Shown here: piece after piece, positions 1 to 9,310 of the stretch | Numbering within the stretch: the first letter of the stretch is position 1 | How the letters are laid out: the number at the start of each line of letters is the position of its first letter | Origin: Mesorhizobium sp. B4-1-4 | Lineage (GTDB): Bacteria; Pseudomonadota; Alphaproteobacteria; Rhizobiales; Rhizobiaceae | Reading direction: 5' to 3' | NCBI RefSeq assembly: GCF_006439395.2 | Contig: NZ_CP083950.1 | Span: 2,976,001 to 3,040,000 of the forward strand | Length of the DNA stretch: 64,000 bases | Position numbers and translations under genes: made by a program | The notes under the pieces: model-generated | The model's database searches: none | Seen by the model: the letters and a program-made list of their open reading frames with translations, nothing else | Told to the model about the DNA's origin: nothing

Positions 1-291
1 CAGGAAATCTGACAGCGATGCGTAGCGCCATACGCCGCGATTGAGCCCAAGGAAAAAGCCAGTGATGCTGACTATGAATCCGAAGAGTGCCGCAGCTGCA
101 ACGAACTTCCAAAAGTTCCCCGAGAAGCCGTCCAACCTCAATGCGAATGACAGCAACAGCGCGGCGGCCCCCATAAGGCCATCGTGCACGAGGGCCAAAC
201 CGCGCAATGTCAAGAGCCGTGAGATGACGCGGGGCCTCTTGGACCCGATCTTTGAATGGGCGACTTCAGATTTTTTGAGACCGGAAGGCAC
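1..291 (-). CDS. CapD/EpsC-like nucleotide-sugar epimerase/dehydratase, N-terminal part (runs off window)
   Basis: Reading the minus strand from a GTG at 291 gives 97 open codons to the window edge. They contain a membrane-like stretch (GAAALLLSFALRL), a second hydrophobic segment (FVAAAALFGFIVSITGFFLG), and the motif NRGVWRYASLSDF. That arrangement is typical of the membrane N-terminus of large polysaccharide-biosynthesis proteins of the CapD/WbpM/EpsC family, which are inner-membrane NAD(P)-dependent nucleotide-sugar dehydratases or epimerases. An AAGG sequence lies upstream of the GTG at a plausible spacing, and there is a stop at 298-300. The catalytic Rossmann domain would lie outside the window, so the exact reaction is unknown. 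The gene faces away from the glycosyltransferase operon that follows and fits the same surface-glycan locus. Confidence 0.75.
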   Translation of the reverse strand, partial: MPSGLKKSEVAHSKIGSKRPRVISRLLTLRGLALVHDGLMGAAALLLSFALRLDGFSGNFWKFVAAAALFGFIVSITGFFLGLNRGVWRYASLSDFL

Positions 292-1200
292 TAGGCTTCA
301 CCTTGAAGACACGAATGCTTCCGGCCTTTCTCGATCGATATTCGAGACGATCGTCCACGCCCTGTGCGGTTCAGCAGCGACACGTTCTGCGCTTGCCATG
401 GCGTCGGAGATGACAGTGTCCGGCAGGAAGGTCGCATTTTAAAACCAATTGTCCTGATATCTTTCTTCTTACCCAAACATGAGGTCCGGTGCTCCGGTGC
501 TCGGAGAAGTCTGTACCGCACATGGCCTGATCGTCCAATACTTATTTCCAGAAGTGCACCGCGATGACGAGCAGAGGGCGTCAGCGTGGATCATTGTCCG
601 GCTCGCAAGGCACGCAGGGTGCGTGTTCAAATTCTGCCGACGTAAGACCCGGGGCTAAGACAACCCCACACGCCGCTGACGCAGTGTACCACGTATCCGC
701 CAATCGACGCAAAAGACCCTCTCTCATTCGAGCGACGACCTAATATGCGCCCTTGCCGCCACAAGAGTGTGCAGGCCTGGACAAGAAGTGAAGATCATCT
801 GTCGGAATGTTTTCGGTCCTCGGTCGACGCTCGCTCGACACACCGCCGCCTCCCTGCGAGGAGATTGCATCGGGACCGATCAAATCCAGCGCGTTGGCGG
901 CGAACTGGAAATCTTTCGACTGCTGGCGATGCTTGCCATGGCGGCCGGTCCGACCTGAAACGCGAACCGGAACGAACTCCATTCTGTCTGCCACATCGCG
1001 TAACTGAAGCCGCCTGCGGCAAAAAATCACTATGGGTGGACCTGCCAAGCCCACCCGAGCCTGCTGGCTTGCATGATTATTTAGTAAAAACTAATAGAAT
1101 AGCGTCTTTTGCCGCGAATTCGCCCCGATCTTTGAAGAGAGCGGTACTGACGGCGTGCCTGCATGAACTCCACCACCTTGCGGAGAAAACGAAGTCCCCG
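292..1200. other. Long non-coding gap between divergent glycan genes
   Basis: About 900 bases with no convincing gene on either strand. Open frames here are arginine-rich and match no family I know. The reading frame of the next glycosyltransferase is open upstream to 745, but the extra residues do not look like protein. A short AT-rich patch around 1075-1105 could hold the promoter of the plus-strand operon. Nothing else is recognisable. Confidence 0.5.
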
Positions 1201-2196
1201 ATGGTCAAGGACAATGCCACAGTAGGCGTCGTGGTGCCGATGTTCAACGCGGAGCGAACCATTCGCTCCACCCTGACCAGCATCTGCCGCCAGAACTACC
1301 AAGCACTGGACATTATCGTGGTCGACGATGGATCGACGGATGAGTCCGCATCAATCGTGGCCTTCTGTGCCGATAAAGATCGGCGTATACGCCTCATAAG
1401 GCAGTCAAATGGCGGAGTTGCGCACGCTCGCAATCGCGGCGCGGCTTCTACCGACGCGGAATTTCTAGCGTTTGTCGATGCGGATGATCTTTGGGCCCCA
1501 TCCAAGATCGCATTGCAATTGCGCGCCTTGCTGGAAGGTGGCTCTTCAGCAGGCCTGGCATATTGTTGGTTTGCGCATATCGATGAGGACGGTCGGGTAT
1601 TCTCGCTGCATAATCACCCCGACGCCCAAGGTCATGTGCTCCAGCGCATGTGCAGACAAAATTTTGTCGGCAATGGAAGTTCGATGCTTGTACGTCGCTC
1701 CGCATTCGAGCAAGCGGGACAATTCGATTCGTCCTTGCGGGCCAAGAGCGCACAAGGCTGCGAGGATCTTCTGATGTGCCTCAGAATAGCGGAAAGTTAC
1801 GAGTTCCGTGTCGTGCCTCAACATCTTGTGGGCTACCGAATGACGAACGTCAACATGTCGAGCGATGTCATGCAGATGCTTCGTTCCTGCGAAATCGTCC
1901 TTGCCGAGTTTCGTGAAAAATATCCGCAATTCGGGGGCGATCTCGATGCCCATCTGGTCGACATGATCCATTGGCTTGCCACAAGAGCTTTGATTGAGGG
2001 ACGGTTTTTCGCGGCCTACGACCTGCTGAAGAAGTCCGTCGTCCTGGACCCACGCACCGCGATTTCTGGTCTGCCTGACATCGTAGACGCATATTGCCGG
2101 GCCAGGCTGGTTCCTCGCTGGATCAAGCTTCGAGTGAAACGGATGCTAAACAAAGACGCCGAATTTCGGCCTCTTTATAGCGAAATGAGCTGGTGA
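1201..2196 (+). CDS. GT2 family glycosyltransferase (first of the operon)
   Basis: 331 residues. The protein starts with the GT-A fold signature VGVVVPMFNAERTIRSTL, followed by IIVVDDGSTD (about 39-48) and the metal/nucleotide motif FVDADD (91-96), as in GT2 inverting transferases that use nucleotide sugars in the cytoplasm. The ATG at 1201 is chosen because it places the GT2 fold at the N-terminus exactly as in the paralogue at 6380. The open frame continues upstream but its residues look non-coding, and no strong ribosome site is visible. The last four bases overlap the next gene (GTGA), so translation is coupled. It is a clear paralogue of the 6380 gene: both carry FVGNGS, AQGCED and a NMSS...MLRS block. 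The sugar and acceptor are unknown. Confidence 0.88.
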   Translation: MVKDNATVGVVVPMFNAERTIRSTLTSICRQNYQALDIIVVDDGSTDESASIVAFCADKDRRIRLIRQSNGGVAHARNRGAASTDAEFLAFVDADDLWAPSKIALQLRALLEGGSSAGLAYCWFAHIDEDGRVFSLHNHPDAQGHVLQRMCRQNFVGNGSSMLVRRSAFEQAGQFDSSLRAKSAQGCEDLLMCLRIAESYEFRVVPQHLVGYRMTNVNMSSDVMQMLRSCEIVLAEFREKYPQFGGDLDAHLVDMIHWLATRALIEGRFFAAYDLLKKSVVLDPRTAISGLPDIVDAYCRARLVPRWIKLRVKRMLNKDAEFRPLYSEMSW

Positions 2197-3371
2197 AAAT
2201 GTCATCCACTCCAGACGGGCACGTAAATGTGCTGGAGGCAGAACTGCGGGAGATGTTTGGCGTGGACGGCTGCGTAGGTGTCCGCCACGTGGATCTAGAC
2301 ATCCAAGGTGCTCCTGAGGACTGCGATGCCGGCATGATCGTCTTGTGGCGCGGCGGGCTGCCGGTCGGGCATTTGCTCAGGGCGAGCGACGGGGAGTGCC
2401 GCATTGCCCCAATTGCGATCGCTCAAGACTCAAGCCCGGCTCCACCGGTTCTGGACCTGCCGAGCGCCAGCGTGGTCATCTGTACGCGCGACAGGCCGAA
2501 AGAGCTGCGGCGCTGCCTCTCCTCGCTCCCTCTGCAAACCCTTCCGCCCGCGGAGGTCATTGTGGTCGACAACGCGTCGGCAGGCGGCGAAACGCGCGAG
2601 GTAGCGCTCGCTGCCGGCGCAATCTATGTCCGCGAGGACCGACCCGGCTTGGATATTGCCCGAAATCGAGGCGCTGAGCGTGCATCCTCCGAGATCGTTG
2701 CCTACACGGACGATGACGTTCTGCTTCATCCGCAATGGCTTGAGCGGCTGGTCACAGCATTTGACAGACCTTCGATCGGCGCGGTGACGGGTCTTGTGCT
2801 GCCCGCCGAGATTACCACCGAAGCGCAGCGTTATTTCGAGACATTCTGGAGTTTCGGGCAAGGCTATACACCTCGGATTTTCCGCGCGGCCGATTTTGCC
2901 GCCAGCAAGCACGAGGTATTCCCTGCCTGGAAAGTTGGGGCTGGCGCCAGCATGGCGTTCCGGCGCGACGTGTTTGACCACGCCGGGCTGTTTGACGAGC
3001 GTCTCGACGTCGGTCAGGCCGGATGTTCTGGAGACTCCGAATATTGGTATCGGCTGCTCGCCAATGGATATGACTGCCGCTACCAGCCCACCTCCGTCGC
3101 GTTCCATTTCCACAGGCGGACGATGGAAGGCCTGGCCAAGCAAATCTACTTCTACATGCGCGGTCACTCAGCCGCTTTGCTCGTCCAGCATGAACGGACT
3201 GGCGTCAGGGCGAATTTGAGACAGGCGTTCAAATGGAAGCCGCTTTGGTATCTCGGCAGGGTTCGCAGGAGGCTGCTTGGACGCAGGGTCCCTGAGGATC
3301 GTTTCCTTTGGCAGGAAATCGCCGGCTATGTGTCGGGGCTCCTGTTCTACCTCCGAACCAGGCGCGGGTAA
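2193..3371 (+). CDS. GT2 family glycosyltransferase with N-terminal extension
   Basis: 392 residues from a GTG that overlaps the previous stop by four bases; an ATG six bases further on is an alternative start. About 95 residues of unassigned sequence precede the GT2 domain, which begins at ASVVICTRDRPKELRRC and contains VVDNASAGG, DIARNRGA and the acidic motif YTDDDV (about 171-176). The mix of CTRDR and TDDDV is typical of GT2 enzymes in rhizobial and cyanobacterial exopolysaccharide loci. A conserved-looking GAGASMAFRR stretch followed by GDSEYWYRLL matches the acceptor side of such enzymes. It is cytoplasmic, part of the coupled operon 1201-9186; substrate not predictable. Confidence 0.88.
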   Translation: MKMSSTPDGHVNVLEAELREMFGVDGCVGVRHVDLDIQGAPEDCDAGMIVLWRGGLPVGHLLRASDGECRIAPIAIAQDSSPAPPVLDLPSASVVICTRDRPKELRRCLSSLPLQTLPPAEVIVVDNASAGGETREVALAAGAIYVREDRPGLDIARNRGAERASSEIVAYTDDDVLLHPQWLERLVTAFDRPSIGAVTGLVLPAEITTEAQRYFETFWSFGQGYTPRIFRAADFAASKHEVFPAWKVGAGASMAFRRDVFDHAGLFDERLDVGQAGCSGDSEYWYRLLANGYDCRYQPTSVAFHFHRRTMEGLAKQIYFYMRGHSAALLVQHERTGVRANLRQAFKWKPLWYLGRVRRRLLGRRVPEDRFLWQEIAGYVSGLLFYLRTRRG

Positions 3372-3377
3372 GACGGC

Positions 3378-6300
3378 GTGGTGCATCATCCCCTGGTTTC
3401 GATCGTGGTGCCTGCGCACAATGCGGAGGTGACGCTGGCGCAGGCGCTCGATTGCCTTGTCGGTCAGGATATTGCTGATTGGGAGGCGATCGTCGTCGAC
3501 GACGCCTCCACGGACCGCACCCCCGCGATCATCGCCGGCTATATGGAAGGCGACGCCCGATTTCGGACGCTGAAGTCTTGCGCCCACAGCGCCGCCGGCG
3601 CGCGCAACAAGGGGATTTCGACAGCGCGCGGCCGCTGGCTGATGTTCCTGGACGCGGACGACTGGGTGGACGCCGGCTTCCTTGCCAAGATGCTGGCCGC
3701 GCTGAAAACCGCGCCCGATGCCGTGGCCGCCTATTGCGGTTCCCGGCGCGTGATGCCCGATGGCGCACTCACCCCGCCGAGCATCGCGACCGAGGTTGCG
3801 ATCGAGCCCTTCGAGACATTCGCGCGCCGGTGCGGCATCCGCACGCACGCGCTGCTGATCGATCGGGCGACAATCGTCGAGCTGGGCGGTTTCGATGTGT
3901 CGCTGCGCACCTGCGAGGACTGGGATTTGTGGCAGCGCGTCGCACGTCAGGGCAAAAATTGGCTGATGGTCGACGAGCCGCTCGCTTTCTATCGGGCCAG
4001 CCCCAACTCGCTCACCCGCAATTCAACGCAGATGCTGGCAGACGCGGAAATCGTCATCGCCCGCGGCTTTTCTGCCGACCCCAGGGTCAAACACCCAGCC
4101 CCGGCGCATGCCAAGGGGGCGATCCCGGCGAACGGCCGCACCGCTTCCGAAGCGCTCGCCTGGTTCGCGTTGTGGAATGCCGCGTCGGATTGCGGCAGCG
4201 GCTCGCGCCTGGCCAACCCGGAGCCCCTGCGCGCGCTCCCCGTGGGACGTAAGTGGGCGCGTGAGGTCGCCAAGGTGATTTTCGACGGCCTGATGGTGGG
4301 AAGCCTGTCGGGGCCGGCGCAATTGGCTGCCAGATGGGACAGGTTCGGCGGCCCCTTAAGCAAATTGATCGTCGAACTCGGCCAGGTCTGGGACAATCCC
4401 GTGGCGGGTCGCCGCGTCCAATATCACATTGAGCAAATGCTTCTCGACTTCGACGACCTTGCCGCGCCGCGCAGACTGGCGCGAACGCTGGGGATTCGCG
4501 TCGATGCCCGAAATCCGACCTCGACCGAACTGCCGGAAGGGATCGATCAAATCTACGCCTACCTGATGATCGACGGCAAGATCGAGGCTTTGGTGCAGTT
4601 CGGTGTGCTTGGGAAGGTGACGAGGCGTCATTGGATGGCATTGATCCTGGATCTTGTGCCTCCTCGGGAGGTCCTCTCCGGCTATCGGCGCATGGCGTTC
4701 CGCTTCTGGAAGGGCGTTGCGCGGCTGGCGGGCCGATCGCCTGTACATGCACTGCAAAAGGGTACCGGTGCCGACAAGTCAGACATGTTTGCGGCATCGG
4801 CGTTGCTGTCCATGGCGGGACGCCGCTCCGATCAAGACAGCCACTACGGCAGACTCGCGCGGTTGGCGGCGGAAGCCAAGCAGTTGGTGCGCTCGAGCGC
4901 CGAAGTTGCGGAGCCTCTTGCAGCGCCGCGTCACGCACCGGCCGACGGTGGGCGCGACAATGATCGCGCCTCGTTCTGGGATCGCTATTTTGCGACCGAG
5001 GATCCCTGGAACTATGGTTCGGCCTATGAACAGGAAAAATATGAGCGGCAGCTCGAAATTCTGCCGGCCGGCCCCATCGGCCGGGCACTCGAGCTGGCCT
5101 GCGCGGAGGGCCATTTCACGCGGCAGCTGGCGCCGCGAGTGGGCCATTTGACCGCGACCGACATCTCCGCCGTAGCCATCGAGCGCGCGCGCGCTCGATG
5201 CGGCGATCAGCCGAATGTCGAGTTCGGGGTGCTGGATCTCTCTGCCGACACGCTGCCGCGCGAGGTGGATCTGATCGTCTGTTCGGAAGTGCTCTATTAT
5301 TTGGACGATCTCGCCGAGTTGCGGCGCGTCGCCAAAAAACTCGTCGAGGCTTTGGCGCCTGGCGGCAGTTTCATCAGCGCGCACGCATTCGTGCTGCGTG
5401 ACAATTTGGAACGGACGGGCTTCGACTGGAACACATTCGGTGCACAAGCGATCTCGGAGACGCTGGCGGCGACCGAAGGCCTCGTGCTCGAGCAATCGAT
5501 CCAGACCGAGCTCTATCGCATAGACCGCTTCCGCCGCCTGCCGCCAGGCGACGTGGCGGCGGAACCGACCATCGATCATGTGCCAATCCGCGCGCCCATC
5601 GAAAGGGAGGTCGCGCGAAAAATCGTCTGGGGCGGGGCGCGGGCGTTGCGCCGCGATGTCGCACGCAGCGAGCGGCGGCAGCGTATCCCCGTCCTCATGT
5701 ATCACAGCGTCGCCGATGATGGGCCGGCCGCGCTCGCCCGTTTCCGGTTGACGCCCGCCGCGTTTGCCGAGCAGATGGCGTGGCTGCGCGCCAACGGCTT
5801 TCACGCGATCATGTCCGAGCAACTGGAATGGTTCATCGCCAGCCGTCACCCTTTCGTTGGCCGCCCGGTGCTGATCACGTTCGATGACGGCTTCCAGAAC
5901 TTTGCCGACCATGCCTGGCCGATCTTGCGCAGGAACGACCTGACCGCGGAAGTGTTCCTGGTGACGGATTTGGTGGGGGAAAGCGCGAAGTGGGATGCCG
6001 ACTGCGGTCCGCCGACGCCGCTCATGGATGCCAAGACGGTGCGGCGCCTCGCCGGCGAAGGTGCGTTCTTCGGAAGCCATATGGCGACGCATCGCGCCAT
6101 CGACGGTCTGTCGAGCTCCGACCTGGCCGCCGAACTGCTGCGCTCCCGCATGTTCATCGAGCGATGGACCGGCCGGCCAACGACGACGTTCGCGGCGCCT
6201 TTCTCTGTCACCGACCGGCGGCTTGGCCGGCTGGCCCGGGAGTGCGGCTATCGAACCGGCTTCGGCGGCAGGCACGGTCCGGCGAACCTCGATTGCGATC

Positions 6301-6383
6301 CGATCGACCTTCCCCGCATCGAGATTCGTGGGGACCGCTCGCTCGATGACTTTGTCGCCATTCTGGAGGCCGCACTCGAATGA
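3378..6383 (+). CDS. Three-domain fusion: GT2 glycosyltransferase, NodS-like methyltransferase, NodB-like polysaccharide deacetylase
   Basis: 1001 residues from a GTG at 3378 (a second GTG follows directly). Residues 1 to about 225 are a GT2 domain (SIVVPAHNAE, VVDDASTD, LDADDW at 91-96). Residues about 230-500 are unassigned. Residues about 529-720 form a SAM-dependent methyltransferase close in pattern to NodS (FWDRYFATEDPWNYGSAYE, ALELACAEGH at 570-579, CSEVLYYL). Residues about 770-1000 are a carbohydrate-esterase-4 deacetylase: MYHSV, metal-binding TFDDG (834-838) and HMATH (901-905), the HxxxH metal motif. In Nod-factor synthesis NodB removes an acetyl group and NodS then N-methylates the freed amine, so the fusion could transfer a sugar and modify it. 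It is coupled to the next gene by an ATGA overlap. The substrate is inferred, not shown. Confidence 0.88.
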   Translation: MVHHPLVSIVVPAHNAEVTLAQALDCLVGQDIADWEAIVVDDASTDRTPAIIAGYMEGDARFRTLKSCAHSAAGARNKGISTARGRWLMFLDADDWVDAGFLAKMLAALKTAPDAVAAYCGSRRVMPDGALTPPSIATEVAIEPFETFARRCGIRTHALLIDRATIVELGGFDVSLRTCEDWDLWQRVARQGKNWLMVDEPLAFYRASPNSLTRNSTQMLADAEIVIARGFSADPRVKHPAPAHAKGAIPANGRTASEALAWFALWNAASDCGSGSRLANPEPLRALPVGRKWAREVAKVIFDGLMVGSLSGPAQLAARWDRFGGPLSKLIVELGQVWDNPVAGRRVQYHIEQMLLDFDDLAAPRRLARTLGIRVDARNPTSTELPEGIDQIYAYLMIDGKIEALVQFGVLGKVTRRHWMALILDLVPPREVLSGYRRMAFRFWKGVARLAGRSPVHALQKGTGADKSDMFAASALLSMAGRRSDQDSHYGRLARLAAEAKQLVRSSAEVAEPLAAPRHAPADGGRDNDRASFWDRYFATEDPWNYGSAYEQEKYERQLEILPAGPIGRALELACAEGHFTRQLAPRVGHLTATDISAVAIERARARCGDQPNVEFGVLDLSADTLPREVDLIVCSEVLYYLDDLAELRRVAKKLVEALAPGGSFISAHAFVLRDNLERTGFDWNTFGAQAISETLAATEGLVLEQSIQTELYRIDRFRRLPPGDVAAEPTIDHVPIRAPIEREVARKIVWGGARALRRDVARSERRQRIPVLMYHSVADDGPAALARFRLTPAAFAEQMAWLRANGFHAIMSEQLEWFIASRHPFVGRPVLITFDDGFQNFADHAWPILRRNDLTAEVFLVTDLVGESAKWDADCGPPTPLMDAKTVRRLAGEGAFFGSHMATHRAIDGLSSSDLAAELLRSRMFIERWTGRPTTTFAAPFSVTDRRLGRLARECGYRTGFGGRHGPANLDCDPIDLPRIEIRGDRSLDDFVAILEAALE

Positions 6384-7369
6384 ATGGCGAACTTGTCAGT
6401 GTCATTATCCCCGCGCACAACGCGCAAGATACAATCGACGAGACGCTCCGCAGCGTTCGCTCGCAGACCCACCGTGCGCTTGAGATTATTGTCGTCGACG
6501 ACGGTTCGCGCGACCAGACTATCGCCATTGCCCGACGTCACATGGAGATCGACCCGCGGATGCGGCTGATCGAGCAGGCAAACGCCGGCGTGGCCGCTGC
6601 TCGCAATACGGGTTGGCAAGCGGCGAGATCCAATCTGATCGCCTTTGTCGATGCCGACGATCTGTGGGCGCCGACCAAGATCGAGCGGCAGCTGGCTGTG
6701 TTCGACCGGACAGACGAGAAAGTTGGGCTCGTCTACTGCTGGTATTTGGTGGTCGACGCCCAAGGCAAGGTAACTGATGATCAGCATCGGCCAAACTGGC
6801 GGGGCGATGTGCTTGAACGCCTCTTCCACGGCAATTTCGTTGGTAACGGCAGCGCCGCCCTGGTACGCCGGCAGGCACTGATAGACGCCGGCGGTTTCGA
6901 GAGCGGACTGCGCGAGGCGGGCGCGCAAGGTTGTGAAGACATCCTCTTCTATTGTCGCGTCGCCGAACGATACCACTTCGAAGTCGTCGAAGAGCCGCTG
7001 GTCGGATATCGTTACCTTCCGGGGAATATGTCAAGCAACATGACGCGCATGCTGCGATCCTGGATGCTTGTGGTGGACGAGATGCTCGGCCGCCACCCGG
7101 ATGCGGCATCCACGCTGCGTGAGGGGTTGCATTTCTATTCGGTCTGGCTCCTGGAGCGAACGTTGCGCCAGCGGCAATCACGCTATGTGCTTCCGATCCT
7201 GTCGCTATTGCTTCGCCATCATCCTGCGATCGCTATGCGGATAATCGTCATCGATTTGCCATGGGTCGGCGCGCATTTGGCCAAGCGCGTCGTGACGAGG
7301 CTGGTGCGTGGTCGCCGGCCGATCCGCTCGCAGGTGACCGCGCGCTTCCCGACCGGGGAACTGAAATGA
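6380..7369 (+). CDS. GT2 family glycosyltransferase, paralogue of the first gene
   Basis: 329 residues. Starts at an ATG that overlaps the fusion gene's stop (ATGA). The GT2 signature is complete: VSVIIPAHNAQDTIDETL, IIVVDDGSRD, NAGVAAARNTG and VDADD (90-94). Central and C-terminal parts match the 1201 gene motif by motif (FVGNGS, AQGCEDI, NMSSNMTRMLRS), so the two are products of a duplication that now bracket the operon's other transferase genes. Probably adds a related sugar to the same oligosaccharide. It overlaps the ABC exporter by four bases, linking sugar assembly with export. Confidence 0.9.
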   Translation: MNGELVSVIIPAHNAQDTIDETLRSVRSQTHRALEIIVVDDGSRDQTIAIARRHMEIDPRMRLIEQANAGVAAARNTGWQAARSNLIAFVDADDLWAPTKIERQLAVFDRTDEKVGLVYCWYLVVDAQGKVTDDQHRPNWRGDVLERLFHGNFVGNGSAALVRRQALIDAGGFESGLREAGAQGCEDILFYCRVAERYHFEVVEEPLVGYRYLPGNMSSNMTRMLRSWMLVVDEMLGRHPDAASTLREGLHFYSVWLLERTLRQRQSRYVLPILSLLLRHHPAIAMRIIVIDLPWVGAHLAKRVVTRLVRGRRPIRSQVTARFPTGELK

Positions 7370-9186
7370 GCGAAGCCAACGGCCCCACACGCCGCGGTGC
7401 GGTCCGTGCTTCGTCGCGCGATCTTTCGCAGCTGCTTCGCATCGTTGGAAAGCCGCGCTGGGCGACCCCGGTGCTGCTCGCGCTCGGCTTTCTGTCGTCC
7501 TTGGCCGAGACGCTCGGCATCACGCTGATCCTGCTGTTCCTCTATCTGGTGTCCGATCGGATCACGGAAGCAGGAGGTGGCCTTCAGGGTAGAGCGCTGG
7601 GCCTGGCAGTCGCCTGGTTCGGTAGTCCCACTCGGCTCGCCGTTGCCATCCTCCTGCTCATCCTCGCGCGGGGAGCACTAGCGCTGGTGTATTCGTTGAT
7701 AAGCTCCAGCATTGGCGAACGGATCAGCGAACGCGTGCGCAACCTCATCCACCAACAATATCTCAGGGTCGCTTTCGGATCCATCCAGCAGCACGAGCAA
7801 TCGCAACTCATGGAGGTGCTCGGGACCGAATCGTGGCTGGTCGCGCAGTCCTATGGGGCGGTCACCCGACTCATCATAAATAGCTGCTCGATCTTCGTCT
7901 TCGCCGTCTTCCTGCTCATGATCTCCTGGAAGATCCTGCTGATCGCAGCTCTCGGCTCAGTTGCGATCTCCGCGATCTTGCGCATCTTTTCGCGGCCCGC
8001 GCGTGACCTGGGGCATCAGGTAAAGAAGATCCATCAATCGCTCGGCGAGCACATGCTGATGACGCTCCAGGCGTTGCGCACCATACGCGCCTATGGACAA
8101 GAGGCGCTCCATCAGCGCCGTTTCGTGCAATCGTCAGCGGCCGCGCGCAACGCCTCGTTGTCCATGATCCGCCTTTCGTCGTGGATCGGCCCAACCACCG
8201 AGATCGGTTATCTGGGAATGTTGGGCACTATCGTTCTGGTCTCCGGGTGGTGGCACATCAGCTTCGAGGTGACACTGGCCGCTGTCGCGCTGCTGTATCG
8301 ATTGCAGCCGCATACGCAGGAGTTCGAAAGCAACCTGCTGTTTCTGGCTCAGATGCAGCCACAGCTGCGCTCGGTGTTGGAGATGATCCGCTCCGAGGAC
8401 AAGGAATATCCATCGCAGGGCACAATCGCGCTCAGGGATTTGAACGCGAGTATCGTCTTCGACCACGTAAGCTTTGGGTATGATCCAAGCACGCCGGTGC
8501 TCACCGACCTGTCGCTCGAGATTCCAGCCGGAGTGACTACGGCGCTGATCGGTGCAAGTGGCGCCGGCAAGACCACGATCGTGAATCTTCTTCTGCGGCT
8601 ATACGAACCGACCTCCGGCGACATCATGATTGACGGCACCCGGCTCGCGGAAATCAGGCGGGACGATTGGCTATCCAAGATCGCCGTGACCGGTCAGGAC
8701 GTCGACCTCGTCGAGGGCACGGTGACGGAGAACATCCGAATGGCCAAAGCCGATGCGACCGAAGAAGAGATCATTGCCGCCGCCCGCAGTGCCGGTGTCT
8801 CGGCATTCGTCGAGGGCCTTCCAGACCGTTATGACACCTGGATCGGACAGGAGGGACTGCGATTTTCCGGTGGCCAACGGCAGCGCATTGGCCTGGCGCG
8901 GGCTGTATTGCGCGATCCGGACCTCCTGATCCTCGATGAGGCGATGAACGCACTCGATACCGCGCTCGAGGATCAGGTGCGGCGTGCGATTGATAGGCAG
9001 CTTGGCAACAGGACAATTTTGCTGATCACGCACCGCATCGACACGGCGCGTGAGGCCGCGAATGTGATTTGGATCGAGAACGGCAGAGTCATCAGCCAAG
9101 GGCCTGCCTCACTCGTCGTTCCTCAATATCAACATCGCCAGCACGAAGTCGTACGTGCGTCCGAGGCTGAAAGTGAGGGGCCGTGA
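7366..9186 (+). CDS. ABC exporter with fused membrane and ATPase domains (MsbA/PglK-like), glycan flippase candidate
   Basis: 606 residues from an ATG at 7366 that overlaps the previous stop (ATGA), with a GGGGA ribosome site just upstream. The open frame extends further upstream but that part overlaps the preceding gene. The first half carries hydrophobic segments (VLLALGFLSSLAETLGITLI, IFVFAVFLLMISWKILLIAA) of a type I exporter. The second half is a full ATPase: Walker A GASGAGKT (396-403), signature SGGQRQ (501-506) and Walker B LLILDEA. Half-transporters of this build flip lipid-linked oligosaccharides (PglK) or lipid A precursors (MsbA) and work as homodimers in the inner membrane. As the last gene of the transferase operon it is the natural exporter of its product. 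Confidence 0.88.
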   Translation: MSEANGPTRRGAVRASSRDLSQLLRIVGKPRWATPVLLALGFLSSLAETLGITLILLFLYLVSDRITEAGGGLQGRALGLAVAWFGSPTRLAVAILLLILARGALALVYSLISSSIGERISERVRNLIHQQYLRVAFGSIQQHEQSQLMEVLGTESWLVAQSYGAVTRLIINSCSIFVFAVFLLMISWKILLIAALGSVAISAILRIFSRPARDLGHQVKKIHQSLGEHMLMTLQALRTIRAYGQEALHQRRFVQSSAAARNASLSMIRLSSWIGPTTEIGYLGMLGTIVLVSGWWHISFEVTLAAVALLYRLQPHTQEFESNLLFLAQMQPQLRSVLEMIRSEDKEYPSQGTIALRDLNASIVFDHVSFGYDPSTPVLTDLSLEIPAGVTTALIGASGAGKTTIVNLLLRLYEPTSGDIMIDGTRLAEIRRDDWLSKIAVTGQDVDLVEGTVTENIRMAKADATEEEIIAAARSAGVSAFVEGLPDRYDTWIGQEGLRFSGGQRQRIGLARAVLRDPDLLILDEAMNALDTALEDQVRRAIDRQLGNRTILLITHRIDTAREAANVIWIENGRVISQGPASLVVPQYQHRQHEVVRASEAESEGP

Positions 9187-9310
9187 CGTCCTCGATCCCC
9201 AGCGTGTCGGTCCGGCGCGGGGCAATGGAATCGACAGTTTCGGCCGGCGCGGTTGCTCTCTTGATGACGGGCGGGCAGGCCAGCTGGCGGAGTGTCGTAC
9301 CCATCACAAT

